From assembly GCA_905171695.1 (NCBI GenBank), contig LR991653.1:896258-960257 (forward strand): a DNA stretch of 64,000 bases, written 5' to 3'. The translations under genes and the position numbers were made by a program. The notes below the pieces were generated by a model. That model saw only the letters and a list, made by a program, of their open reading frames with translations. It was not told where the DNA came from and made no database searches. Source of the stretch: Candidatus Methanoperedentaceae archaeon GB37. GTDB lineage: Archaea > Halobacteriota > Methanosarcinia > Methanosarcinales > EX4572-44. The stretch's first letter is position 1. Every line of letters begins with the position of its first letter. Below, piece by piece: positions 34,127 to 43,184 of this stretch.

Positions 34127-34669
34127 GTGAAGGTTGCGTGGGGTATCACAGGCAGTGGTGATAAGATCGCCGAGACGGTTGGGCTTATGGAGCGATTGAA
34201 GGAAGAATACGGGATCGAGATCGTTCCGTATGCATCAAAGGAGGGTGAGGTAGTACTGAAGTTTTACAGGCTTTTAAAAAGGGTTAAAGAGGTTTTTCCA
34301 GGGTATAAAGTTGAGAGAAGTGCAAATGCCCCTTTTCTTGCGTCAAAACTACAGCTTGGAAAGTTTGACCTCTTTTTAATCGCGCCTGCAACCGCAAACA
34401 CCGTTGCAAAGATCGCACACGGAATCGCAGACACCCTGCTCACAAACGCCGCACTCCAGGCGATAAAGACAAGACTCCCTGTCTACATCTACCCAGTAGA
34501 CCAGGAGGTGGGAGACGTCACAACGATCCTCCCAAACGGGAGAGAGATGAGAATACACGTCCGCAAGGAGGATGTGAGGAACGTTGAGACTCTACGAGAT
34601 ATGGACGGGATAACGGTCTTGAAGAGCCTCGATGAAGTTGAAGAGATCATCAGGGGTAGAGATATATGA
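34127..34669 (+). CDS. afpA: Archaeoflavoprotein (AfpA/DmrX type)
   Basis: 180 residues from the GTG at 34127 (GGTGGTT just upstream); a TTG at 34112 is possible. HFCD flavoprotein fold: VAWGITGSGDKIAETVGLME (phosphate loop), then LFLIAPATANTVAKIAHGIADTLLTNA, the FMN-binding segment shared with flavoprotein decarboxylases such as CoaC. Family members found in methanogens and Archaeoglobus accept electrons from ferredoxin or reduce dihydromethanopterin. Which applies here is not visible. The element copy at 34692 begins 22 bases after its stop. Confidence 0.85.
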   Translation: MKVAWGITGSGDKIAETVGLMERLKEEYGIEIVPYASKEGEVVLKFYRLLKRVKEVFPGYKVERSANAPFLASKLQLGKFDLFLIAPATANTVAKIAHGIADTLLTNAALQAIKTRLPVYIYPVDQEVGDVTTILPNGREMRIHVRKEDVRNVETLRDMDGITVLKSLDEVEEIIRGRDI

Positions 34670-34691
34670 GGGAGATCACAGTTAAAGGACG

Positions 34692-35448
34692 TGTCCACTT
34701 AACATAAACCCCACCTCAACCGATCATAATAAAGCATAAAGAGCTTACAGAACAAATTCCAGTTTTTAACAGGATTAAAAGAGCTAATTGATCAAAAGAA
34801 TATCTTTATTCTCTGCTTTAGTGTTGCATGAAATCTTTTGGGTGGATTTCATGCGAGTTTCAGATTTTCAATCTGAAACAAGGAGAACACTGATTCAACC
34901 AGGCTTCTCTCTCCGAAAGGACTGATCGCTCAAATTCCAGATCCAGGCTTTTCAGTGCATCTATAAGCGAAGGGAGATTTATCAACGATGAATCCTATCT
35001 TCTTCCAACAGAACTCTTAACCTTTCTCTGAAAGACATTGTAACAGGATAATTCCTTGTTGTATACGTTCTCATCAGAATTAACTCGTTCTTCTCAACAT
35101 CTACAGCAGAATAGACATAATACGCCTTTTTATCTTGCTTTAACAACTATTTCGTATAATGCAATGCTATCAGGTATCTTCTCTTCTTCTCTGATACAAG
35201 CAGGCAATCTCTCTTCAAACATTCCCTATTTCCAAAGAGAGGTTTTAGAGACAGACCGGATGAAGCCAGAGAGAGAATTCTGGCAGTCCTCCCGAGAGAA
35301 GACGTCTGAATACAGGTTGCAACACCGGGAATCTCAACATAGAAAAGGCACCTTATTCCTCTCAAACACCCTTCAACTCTTCAACCATCCCACCTTACCC
35401 TCAGCATAAATAAAAAATAGTCTCCCGTATTTATAATCTGATGTGGAC
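34692..35448 (-). mobile_element. IS6-like insertion element, decayed, near full length
   Basis: 757 bases bounded by TGTCCACTTAACATAAAC (34692) and, reversed, GTCCACATCAGATTATAAAT (35448). On the reverse strand the transposase start is readable (PLEVKVLGIA-like helix region, then LIALHYTK, KKAYYVYSAVD-like pieces, YTTRNY-type), but stops and frameshifts interrupt it throughout. The TATTTATAATC tract near its left end resembles a TATA box for the transposase. It has cut into the small gene at 35373-35711. Confidence 0.75.
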
Positions 35449-35711
35449 GGGCCCAATCTATGCTTACCTAAACGAATAAGTGCCTGATACATTTGATTTG
35501 TAGATAGTTGTTTTGAAAGAATACCAACAAGTTTTACCTTTGGTATTTTATTGGGATTTATCTTTTTCTGTTGTGGAAAACCAAAATTTAAAGAAGGTAT
35601 CTCTATTTCAGGAACTTCAATTTTTGGAATATCAAAATCTAAATCAAAAATGTATTCTTCTCTTCTACTTTTTCTATTGGTTTTTCTTGCCTTTTTCTTG
35701 GCATGTTTCAT
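35373..35711 (-). pseudogene. Small hypothetical protein truncated by the IS6-like element
   Basis: 112 codons. The first 85 residues are native-looking: a Lys/Arg-rich start (KHAKKKARKTNRKSRREE), then an acidic/Pro repeat-like middle (FDIPKIEVPEIEIPSLNF) and SKQLSTNQMYQALIRLGKHRL. The remaining residues (from GPSTSDYKYGRLF) are encoded by the element's end, so the original C-terminus is lost. It overlaps the upstream 56-residue gene by four bases (ATGA). No family recognised. Confidence 0.5.
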
Positions 35712-35878
35712 TCACCAATATAGGTTTTATAGATCTGAACCAGTTCACGATGAGAAAGTTGAGAAAGATATTTTTTTATAATTATTATTTCTTCGTTTCG
35801 TTTAGAATTAATCTGAGATTTCTTTACTTGTTTTCCGATTGCACTTCCGGCCGTTTTAAAGAGCTTTCCGATGCTCAT
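35708..35878 (-). CDS. 56-residue hypothetical protein
   Basis: ATG at 35878, TGA at 35708-35710, overlapping the next start (ATGA). It begins MSIGKLFKTAGSAIGKQV and continues as a basic, helical peptide (NSKRNEEIIIIKKYLSQL). The exact overlap with a second small gene and the Lys-rich character suggest a real two-gene unit, perhaps a toxin-antitoxin or nucleic-acid-binding pair. No recognised domain. Confidence 0.5.
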   Translation of the reverse strand: MSIGKLFKTAGSAIGKQVKKSQINSKRNEEIIIIKKYLSQLSHRELVQIYKTYIGE

Positions 35879-35901
35879 AATATTTACACTCGCTTTTTAT
35901 T

Positions 35902-36534
35902 TTATAATGTTTTTGGAGATGTTGAGAAGATGTTCTTCACGTCGTCTTCAGTATTCACGTTTCTGAAGGTATTGAGTGATGGATCGAATTCTCGAAGCTC
36001 GTTTACGTCGATGTATTGTATAAGCTCTCGCTTGAATGTGGGTGCGAGTATGAACCGCTCGCCATCTTTGATGGAACGCTTCACTTCGTCCAGCATGACT
36101 CCTGTGCGGTAGATGGCGTGGAGGGGTTCAAGTCTTCCATCGCTCCATCGTGGGATTGTGACGTCGAAGCCCTTGCACCTCTCCACGATGTACCTCAGAA
36201 CGTCGAGGTTTAGGAATGGCATGTCGCAGCCAAGGACGAGCGTGTACTCTTTGTCAGAACTGCTGAGTCCGGCCTCTATTCCGGCGAGTGGGCCGATGCC
36301 ATGATGCTTGTCAACAACGATTGTGATGCCTGTAAACCGTTCTGAGAAGAGCTTCTTCTGCGCTTCATCTCTTACGGATATTATGATGGTCTTGGTTATC
36401 TGTGAGAGCTTGTCGATGATGTGTGTGAGGAGTGGTGCGCCGTCGAACTCCAGAAGTGCCTTCTCAACGTAGCCGGCTCGAGACCCGCTTCCCCCGGCGA
36501 GAACGACTGCAGCAATCTCTTCATAATATGCCAT
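35902..36534 (-). CDS. mobA: Molybdenum cofactor guanylyltransferase (MobA-like)
   Basis: 210 residues from the ATG at 36534 (MAYYEEIAAVVLAGG); the frame runs ten residues further up. Nucleotidyltransferase motifs: VVLAGGSGSRAGYVEKALLE (the Lys-containing phosphate loop, with Glu where Asp is usual), LVLGCDMPFLNLDVL (metal-binding Asp), and TIPRWSDGRLEPLHAIY. It links GMP to molybdopterin, giving the dinucleotide form used by formate/formylmethanofuran dehydrogenases. No other moa/mob genes here. Confidence 0.87.
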   Translation of the reverse strand: MAYYEEIAAVVLAGGSGSRAGYVEKALLEFDGAPLLTHIIDKLSQITKTIIISVRDEAQKKLFSERFTGITIVVDKHHGIGPLAGIEAGLSSSDKEYTLVLGCDMPFLNLDVLRYIVERCKGFDVTIPRWSDGRLEPLHAIYRTGVMLDEVKRSIKDGERFILAPTFKRELIQYIDVNELREFDPSLNTFRNVNTEDDVKNIFSTSPKTL

Positions 36535-36596
36535 CTGAAGGACCAACCCTATGAGATTGACCATTGATTGATAGAGGGTCTATGTGGGATCATGGA

Positions 36597-37166
36597 TTAT
36601 ATAGGTGCATCCCAGAGTGGATACCATCGCGAAACATCCTTCTCGATCGGGAGTTCTTTCTCCATGAGAGATCGCATCCGAAACTCGAGTGCGGAGTCAC
36701 GCTCCTTGCTATGCCTTGGAGCGAAGGGGTAGAAGTTTCCGTGTTTGAAGCTGTACACCCAGTAGATAACCGTGTTCTCCTTCTTCTTGAATGGGAAGAG
36801 GGCGCATAAGAGCTGTCTGCCAAACCCGCGTTCAAGAAGCCCTTCGCTCACGAGATATATACTTGAGACAAGGTCTTCGAACTCAGGATCCTCGAGTAAG
36901 ATCCATACATACCCATAATCATCCTTCAACACTTGATACCTGGTGTTGGTCTCCTTGGAGGAGAGTTCAAGTAGCTCTTCTACTTCCTGGCGTGCCCTCT
37001 CGAAGTGTGATGATGCCTGTGGTTTGAAGCAGATACCTGCCTTCTTCTGCGATACGATCTCAAGGTTCGCTTCCATTGTGACCTGTGCAGTTGAAATGGC
37101 GAAGAGACCTTCGGTTTTCGATTCTGGAGGCTTTCTTTTCCTGAAGAACGCATCTAATAATCCCAT
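36597..37166 (-). CDS. PspA-associated protein PspAB-like
   Basis: 189 residues. The sequence pattern (MGLLDAFFRKRK, then LFAISTAQVTMEANLEIVS, DDYGYVWILLEDPEFEDLVS, RGFGRQLLCALFPF, NFYPFAPRHSKERDSALEFRM, WYPLW at the end) matches the archaeal PspAB family, named from haloarchaea, where it is linked with PspA-type membrane stress. Its neighbour 24 bases upstream is htpX, the same pairing as in other archaea, which fits a membrane-protein quality-control role. No signal peptide or TM. Confidence 0.7.
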   Translation of the reverse strand: MGLLDAFFRKRKPPESKTEGLFAISTAQVTMEANLEIVSQKKAGICFKPQASSHFERARQEVEELLELSSKETNTRYQVLKDDYGYVWILLEDPEFEDLVSSIYLVSEGLLERGFGRQLLCALFPFKKKENTVIYWVYSFKHGNFYPFAPRHSKERDSALEFRMRSLMEKELPIEKDVSRWYPLWDAPI

Positions 37167-37190
37167 ACTTAATCAAATCAAAGAGAGGTG

Positions 37191-38075
37191 TCAGAACTCC
37201 ATTCTTCGCTGCATCTCTTCGAGCCGTGCGATCCGCTGCTCAACCCGGGGGTGTGTCGAGAAGAGGCTCATCAGAGTATCGCCAGAGACTGCAGGCACTA
37301 TGAAGAATGCATTCATCCCTTCAACCCTTCGAAGATCATCCTTTGGGAGACGCCCCATTACGCCGCTGATCTTCATAAGAGCCGATGCAAGATGCCCGGG
37401 TTGGCCTGTGATGATAGCAGAACCTCTGTCAGCCGAGAACTCCCGATACCTTGATAGTGCACGGATCAAGAGAAGGCTTACAAGCCAGACAAGAACCGAG
37501 ACTATCCACACAATCACCATACCGCCCATGTCACGCCGATCCCTCCCCATCATACCGAAGAAGAGGAGGTTACGCACCAGGAAGAATGCAACTGTCGAGA
37601 GAAAGCTTGCGATGGTGATGACAAGCACGTCCCTATTCTTAATGTGACTCAGCTCATGGGCAAGCACTGCTTCAAGCTCACGCCGATCCAGCTGGCGCAT
37701 AATGCCGGTTGTAACAGCAACGACAGCATTATTCTTACTGCGCCCAGTGGCAAAGGCGTTCGGAACACTGCTCTTGACAATAGCGATCCGTGGCTTTGGC
37801 AGATCAGCAAGCTGAGAGAGGCGAGTGACGATCTCATGTAGCTCAGGCTCCTCCTTCTCGCTCACAAGGCGTCCACCCATGCTCCAGAGCACGAGTCGAT
37901 CCGAGAAGAAGTACTGAATGAATAGGAAAAGAGCAGCGAAGACCACAATACCCACCGTTCCAACACCCGCTGTTAAAAGGAAGGCGATGAAGGCGAGATA
38001 GACTATTGCGAGCAGAAACATCGTTAGAAACATCCTCGCCTGAAGCCCAGTATCACGATACCAGCGTTGTTTCAT
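37191..38075 (-). CDS. htpX: HtpX-type membrane zinc metalloprotease
   Basis: 294 residues. Two N-terminal helices (about 14-36 and 40-58), the zinc motif HELSH (about 140-144) in LEAVLAHELSHIKNRD, two further membrane helices (about 150-172 and 187-207), and the third ligand region SRYREFSADRGSA. The M48 family degrades misfolded membrane proteins from the cytosolic face. It is followed by the PspAB-like gene. ATG start. Confidence 0.93.
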   Translation of the reverse strand: MKQRWYRDTGLQARMFLTMFLLAIVYLAFIAFLLTAGVGTVGIVVFAALFLFIQYFFSDRLVLWSMGGRLVSEKEEPELHEIVTRLSQLADLPKPRIAIVKSSVPNAFATGRSKNNAVVAVTTGIMRQLDRRELEAVLAHELSHIKNRDVLVITIASFLSTVAFFLVRNLLFFGMMGRDRRDMGGMVIVWIVSVLVWLVSLLLIRALSRYREFSADRGSAIITGQPGHLASALMKISGVMGRLPKDDLRRVEGMNAFFIVPAVSGDTLMSLFSTHPRVEQRIARLEEMQRRMEF

Positions 38076-38164
38076 CTTATACTCACCAAAGACAATAGAT
38101 CATATCGGCAGAGAAATATATAAGCTTAATCACTCTCGATGCGGCTTGCGATCTTCCACCACTC

Positions 38165-39256
38165 TCATCGTTTTATCAACCCAAGTTCGGTGAGTCTTGC
38201 GGGTAGGTAGGTGTCTGTTACGTAGTTCAGTCCTTTTCCTGCGAATGCTTGTTGTTCTGCTTTTTTTCCGAGTTTGAGTTGTAGTTTGATCTCTTCGTTC
38301 CAGTAGGGTGTGTTGAACCTGGGGTCTGTCAGTTCGTTGTGAAGTGCTTTTATGTCCTGGTTTGTGAGTCTGTCTGTTGAGAGGTCGTACTCGATGATGT
38401 CTCTCGGTTGTACTCCGAGGAACTTTGCCGCGGGTGTTGCCATCTCTTCACTCAGGTGTGCGGTCTTGATTGCACCGTAGGCTACGCTTGCGTATATGCG
38501 GTAGCTCCATGGGTCGCCGTCTGTGAATACTGCGACTGGTAGTTGTAGTTCTGTGTTGAGTCGTTTGATGAGCCTCCTGGTGCTCCTCGCTGGTTGTCCT
38601 TTGAGGTGTATGAGGAGAGCGTTGTATTTTTCATCAAAACCGTTCTCGATCAGTCTGTCCTGCATTCCACCTGTCTCTACTGCGATTATGAGCTGTGCGT
38701 CGTGTTCAAGAAATTCGATATTCTCGACGTTGTAGGGTATCTGGTATCCTGCTTCACCCACGTCTTCCTGACAGTGGATGATGCGTTCTCCTCGTTTTGT
38801 GGTCTCTTTGAGTCGTAGTGGCCCGAATATGGTTGCTCCGTTCTCCTCGGGTCGTACGTGGAAGTCTTCTCGCCGGAGTCCTGTTATTATCTCGAGGTCT
38901 TCTATCAGTCTGTCACTCTCTTGTTGTTCGTTGAATTTGGCATGCTTCCAGTTCTCTGATATGTAGTAGATCTCTCTCAGTGTTGAGCTCTTCTTCTGTT
39001 CCAGATGATCTTTTATGAGTAGTTCGCATAGATATGTTGTTTTGAGTAGCTGGTATGCTCCTTTTGTTGTTTTAGCGCTTCTCGTGATCGTGTTCTTTCC
39101 ATAGGTCCATACGTTCTCTTCGTCTGCGAGTTCGATATTCCTCTTTGTGCGAATCGGTAGCTCTAGGTATGGTATGGTCCCGTCTTCGAGTTGTTCGTAG
39201 ATTCTCTGGATCACCTCTTTGAGGCTTGCTCTCGCCTGTAAATCTCTATCCTCCAT
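38165..39256 (-). CDS. top6A: DNA topoisomerase VI subunit A
   Basis: 363 residues. The 5Y-CAP domain includes [11 protein letters not shown] with the DNA-cleaving Tyr (97 or 98). The Toprim domain has [13 protein letters not shown] (Glu) and [17 protein letters not shown] (Asp-x-Asp). It is the Spo11-like subunit that makes the double-strand break during strand passage. It overlaps the end of top6B by 11 bases, and the ATG lies inside the top6B 3' end. Coding DNA turns A/C-rich toward the 3' end. Confidence 0.96.
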   Translation of the reverse strand: MEDRDLQARASLKEVIQRIYEQLEDGTIPYLELPIRTKRNIELADEENVWTYGKNTITRSAKTTKGAYQLLKTTYLCELLIKDHLEQKKSSTLREIYYISENWKHAKFNEQQESDRLIEDLEIITGLRREDFHVRPEENGATIFGPLRLKETTKRGERIIHCQEDVGEAGYQIPYNVENIEFLEHDAQLIIAVETGGMQDRLIENGFDEKYNALLIHLKGQPARSTRRLIKRLNTELQLPVAVFTDGDPWSYRIYASVAYGAIKTAHLSEEMATPAAKFLGVQPRDIIEYDLSTDRLTNQDIKALHNELTDPRFNTPYWNEEIKLQLKLGKKAEQQAFAGKGLNYVTDTYLPARLTELGLIKR

Positions 39257-41120
39257 CTCCTACTCCTCGGTCTATGGCTTCTGCACCGGTCAGAAGTTCT
39301 TTTCCCACACCCTCCACTATCGGTGGTGGGAGCTTCTTCAGTTCATCTGGCATGGCTTGCAGGTCGTAGAGTATGGCTCTCTTCTCCCCTGGTTTCAGGG
39401 TGATCCTCCACTGATGGTTGTATTCGCTTCCTATGGGCGTCGTCTTTGGTGCCGGACTTGGATTGTATACTGGATGCTCGTGTATTTCGTGCAGTGTGAA
39501 CTCCTGTGTTCTCTCTGTATTGTTCTCTACCTCCATTATTACCCGATGCACCTCTCCATCTTCATGTATCTCTCTTTTCACGAGGACGTTCCCCATGATC
39601 TTGGCTATCACAGGGTTGATGTCCGGTGTGGGCAGTTCAAGTATCTGGGCAGTCTTCGTTGCAAGCTGAGGCAATATTCTCTTTATTATCACTTCTTTTT
39701 CCCGTCTCAGGTTAAGTGTCTTTTCTTTACTCAGATAGGCTGATACTCTTCGTGCCAGCTCTTTTATCGCCAGATCTATCTCGCTCATGATCTCTGGAAC
39801 GTCTGCAATCGCTTCTTTTGACTCTGAGGTAAATGGTGTGTGAGTGGAAGCGATGTGGACAAGTATTACGATAGGCCCTGTCGGCAGGCTTCCAGGTGGC
39901 TGGTCGATTCCGTACTGTCTCCATCTGATCCTCTCGATTGTATGGGTGATGGCACACGCTCCCTGCTGGTACAGGAGAGGCACCCTGTTTGCAAAACGCA
40001 GGATCTTTGCCGGTCCATCCTTCCGAAGGCTTCCACCGTATGCGATGCCAGCCTCCACTACAAACGGGTGCCCGCTGTGTACCGATGGTGTGCGCGTGAT
40101 CGTTGTGATATAATCTGCTGTATGCTCTTTCCTGAGCCCCTTGTAGATCAACTCTTCACCGATGGGTGAGAGAGAGTCAGTCGAGGGTGCCATTATCTTC
40201 ACCCTCTTGAACGCTTTGATGAGCCTCTTTGCATCATCCACTCCGAGCGTATGCGGGTCGGTCTTCGGATCAATCCCGGCTGCCTTACAGATCTCTCCTG
40301 CTGTGTGCAGCCCTATCTTGGAGAAAGAGTAACGCAGGAAGGGTGCGAGTCGCTCTCGTTCCGTGTAACGCAGCATCTTCATGAGCGTTCCAAGCTCGAT
40401 TCCGTGCGGGTGTGGCAGAACCTCCCGCGCCGCAACTGGCATCTCCTCACTTGCCCGTTCGAAGAGTATCTCGTTACCATCCGGTTCAACGAGTGTGATG
40501 CGCGCGTGCGGGTTCACGATCGCAGTCTCCCTCAGGTATTCATACACGGATTGCCGCCGCCCCCTAACATAACTTGCCTCCATCTCAAGCTCAACACGGG
40601 TGCCATGCAACCGGTCCCATTCGATCTCCTCGTCCTTCAGTATCTCTGGTTCGTTCGTCTTCGTGTTGATGATAAGCTCAAAGTAATGTGCAGGATGGTC
40701 TTTCCCGATCTTGGAGATTATGCGAACAGGCCTGCCAGAGGTGATCTGTGAATAGAGAACCGCTGCTGAAATCCCGATTCCCTGCTGCCCCCTGCTCTGT
40801 TTAACAGCATGAAAACGTGAACCATAGAGTAGTTTTGCAAAGACACACGGGATCTGACGCCTGACAATACCAGGACCGTTATCTTCAACAATGAGCGTGA
40901 TCGTATCTCTCCCACTCTGTTCTACGAAGATCAGGATATCAGGTAATATCCCTGCCTCCTCACAGGCATCAAGAGCATTGTCCACAGCTTCCTTCACACT
41001 CGTTATGAGCGAGCGTGGCTGTGAATCAAAGCCGAGTATCTGCCTATTCTTCTCAAAGAACTCTGCAATACTGATAGATTCCTGCCTCTTCGCAAGCTCC
41101 CAAGCTAAAGGATCCTCCAT
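39246..41120 (-). CDS. top6B: DNA topoisomerase VI subunit B
   Basis: 624 residues from the ATG at 41120 (AGGAG about 9 bases upstream; a GTG at 41159 would add 13). GHKL/Bergerat ATP-binding motifs: [53 protein letters not shown]. The transducer domain follows, with the switch-Lys region and a C-terminal Ig-like part ([19 protein letters not shown]). It binds ATP and clamps DNA for Top6A. Stop is TAG. Confidence 0.96.
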   Translation of the reverse strand: MEDPLAWELAKRQESISIAEFFEKNRQILGFDSQPRSLITSVKEAVDNALDACEEAGILPDILIFVEQSGRDTITLIVEDNGPGIVRRQIPCVFAKLLYGSRFHAVKQSRGQQGIGISAAVLYSQITSGRPVRIISKIGKDHPAHYFELIINTKTNEPEILKDEEIEWDRLHGTRVELEMEASYVRGRRQSVYEYLRETAIVNPHARITLVEPDGNEILFERASEEMPVAAREVLPHPHGIELGTLMKMLRYTERERLAPFLRYSFSKIGLHTAGEICKAAGIDPKTDPHTLGVDDAKRLIKAFKRVKIMAPSTDSLSPIGEELIYKGLRKEHTADYITTITRTPSVHSGHPFVVEAGIAYGGSLRKDGPAKILRFANRVPLLYQQGACAITHTIERIRWRQYGIDQPPGSLPTGPIVILVHIASTHTPFTSESKEAIADVPEIMSEIDLAIKELARRVSAYLSKEKTLNLRREKEVIIKRILPQLATKTAQILELPTPDINPVIAKIMGNVLVKREIHEDGEVHRVIMEVENNTERTQEFTLHEIHEHPVYNPSPAPKTTPIGSEYNHQWRITLKPGEKRAILYDLQAMPDELKKLPPPIVEGVGKELLTGAEAIDRGVGDGG

Positions 41121-41245
41121 TGAAACATACTCCTGAGTTTCCAATGAATCTCTTCCCACTCTTCTATATTTGTTCTCTTATTTGATATTTATTTATCCAG
41201 AATATCGAACACATCAATCTGGAGTGAAATGCGGAAGGTAGATGA

Positions 41246-42421
41246 ATGAGATCAACACATCATTCAAGGTCGTGTATGCAACAGATGGTCAGGACATGTA
41301 AGCTCTTTGGCGTGGTCAGGGCAGCCTCTGCGATACACAACTCTGCGATCGTGATCCATGGTCCACTGGGCTGTGGATATCATCTGAACTATATTTTAGG
41401 GATGCGAGGCGGGTCACCACCGATCTTTCTATCTGAGCTGGATCAGAGCGATGTTGTCTTCGGAGGCGAAGAGAAACTCCGAAGAATAATAGAACGGGTG
41501 CTTAGAGAGGGTTATGATCTGATCACCGTTGTGGATTCGTGTGCACCCGCTCTGATAGGCGAAGACGTTCAGGCTCTCGTGAATGGCTACGATGATCCCA
41601 GGTTGATCTATGTTCCAGGTGGTGGCTTTGAAGGGGACCACTTTGATGGATACCTTGAGACGATACGATCATTATCAAAGCTTGTCTCACCCTCTGATAT
41701 TGAGGAACGGGACGGTTTGAATATCATTGGAGAGTTCAGAGGCGGGAAAGATCTTAAAATTGTTAAAGAGATGATCGGTTCGTGTGGCGTGAACATAAGA
41801 TCGGTATGGACCAGATCGACAATTCAAGAAATGAAAGCGTCCGGGTCAGCGTTGTTGAACATCCCGTTCTGTGAAGCGATAGGACATGATGCCTGCAAGC
41901 TCTTAAGAGACGAACACGGGACTCCGTTCACGGACGTCTCAACCCCCATCGGAATATCCGGGACTATAGATTTCCTGGAAACAATCGCCGATTTCTTCGA
42001 TAGAGATCTTCCAGACGAGACTTACTCAGAATTCAAGAGATTAGAAAACGAATTTGGAAATATCTTCATCGACAGAAAAATAGCACTTTTCGGAGGTCCT
42101 ACACGAGTCATATCCTTCTTACGATTCTTTTCAGAACTTGGATTTGAAACAAAATACATATCACTGGACAACGAATCAAAAAACACCCTGAAGAAGATAT
42201 CTTTGATAAAACGAGAGTTTGGAATCTCCCCAGAGATAATAGGCGAGACTTCACAGATCGAAGACATTGACCTGATCGTCGGCGGACTGAGTGAACAGGG
42301 AATTGCATATAACCTGAAAAGACCACTCCTAGACGTAATGCACTCACACGAGACCACCTTTGGAGTAGAAGGTGCAGAAAAGATAATAGAAAGGCTAAGA
42401 AACTTGTTATCTATAAAATGA
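41246..42421 (+). CDS. Nitrogenase component 1-like oxidoreductase (CfbD-related?)
   Basis: 391 residues; ATG with GGAAGGTAG just upstream. It belongs to the NifD/NifK/BchN/CfbD superfamily: SRSCMQQMVRTCKLFG and IVIHGPLGCGYHLNY carry likely cluster-ligand cysteines. SDVVFGGEEKLRRIIERVL and LITVVDSCAPALIGEDV are the usual next two motifs, and NIPFCEAIGHDACKLL follows. The length and FGGEEKL phrase recall CfbD, the F430 pathway reductive cyclase, which this organism should need, but no cfb neighbour or nifH-like gene is present. A paralogue of other function is equally possible. Confidence 0.65.
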   Translation: MRSTHHSRSCMQQMVRTCKLFGVVRAASAIHNSAIVIHGPLGCGYHLNYILGMRGGSPPIFLSELDQSDVVFGGEEKLRRIIERVLREGYDLITVVDSCAPALIGEDVQALVNGYDDPRLIYVPGGGFEGDHFDGYLETIRSLSKLVSPSDIEERDGLNIIGEFRGGKDLKIVKEMIGSCGVNIRSVWTRSTIQEMKASGSALLNIPFCEAIGHDACKLLRDEHGTPFTDVSTPIGISGTIDFLETIADFFDRDLPDETYSEFKRLENEFGNIFIDRKIALFGGPTRVISFLRFFSELGFETKYISLDNESKNTLKKISLIKREFGISPEIIGETSQIEDIDLIVGGLSEQGIAYNLKRPLLDVMHSHETTFGVEGAEKIIERLRNLLSIK

Positions 42422-42805
42422 TCCATCCCTGCCGGGGAAACCAATACAATCGCATTCTGCTTGCACGCTGCACGCCTCTACGCACCTCTCACCGTTGCTG
42501 CATCCCCATAGTCGATCGTTACGAGGAAGTCAAGGAAGTCAGTTACTGTAATAGCTCCCTCTGGAAACGCCCTAACACAATCGGCAGCATCCTATACAAC
42601 CGAACTCACAGACCACCTCAACAACTTTGCCTCCCGTACTCCCTGAATAAATGCTGATACCACAAACACATCTCCCTTCACTCGCACATAGCAGCTAAAA
42701 AAGCGTCAAAACAAGGCTCTATTACGTCTTTGGGCGTTACATTTGTAGTGCTGCAAATATAGTGATAGAAAGTTTCAAAAACAATTATAGCCACCCCATC
42801 CCCCT
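42422..42805 (-). pseudogene. Decayed reading frame of unknown function
   Basis: On the reverse strand a frame with protein-like composition (VAIIVFETFYHYICSTTN ... FLAAMCE) ends in TGA, continues one frame over (GDVFVVSAFIQGVREAKLL) and shows two further stops before PEGAITVTDFLDFLVTIDYG and NAIVLVSPAGMDHF. This looks like a gene broken by one frameshift and two nonsense mutations. No family recognised. It lies directly after the degenerate attC-like site at 42836, in cassette orientation. The part from 42936 to 43184 holds nothing I can name. Confidence 0.35.
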
Positions 42806-42835
42806 CACCTTTCGTCAACCTCCAGAAGTCCGATA

Positions 42836-42935
42836 GCGTATAACGTTCGTTCTATGCGTATGCGAAGCTTGCGGAGCGTAGCGAGGAATTTTGACGAAGC
42901 GATAGCGAAGTCAGATATGCACCTGTTAGGCGACC
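42836..42935 (-). repeat. Degenerate attC-like site
   Basis: Minus strand: R'' GTCGCCTAAC (42934-42925), an arm GTGCATATC, a variable part with GTCAAAATTCC and GCAAGCTTCGCATACG (compare GCCCAAAATT and AACTTCGTATG in the other sites), and R' GTTATACGC (42844-42836). The arms pair imperfectly. No cassette start complementary to R'' is found to the right, where an IS630 copy sits. Confidence 0.4.
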
Positions 42936-43184
42936 CCGTACGGGGCAAGATAGGGTCGCAGCGTTTCGCTTGGCGGTTTATGGTCTATTCATCCCTTCAT
43001 TTTCATCCCTCTAAATATAACAACATGTATACCAATATTTTTGCATATATCGCAATTACATGTTTTCCAAGGCATATCCAGTAATGTCTTACGATATTTC
43101 TCCCTAAAGTTGCTATTGTCTGTAGTCCTTAGAAGGAGTTTGTCGTATCTTAAAACTAGATCTAATACATCATCTAAATTATAG

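Noticed and set aside
41246-42421. A nitrogenase operon
   Set aside because: Only one component-1-like gene is present, without nifH, nifK or cofactor genes.
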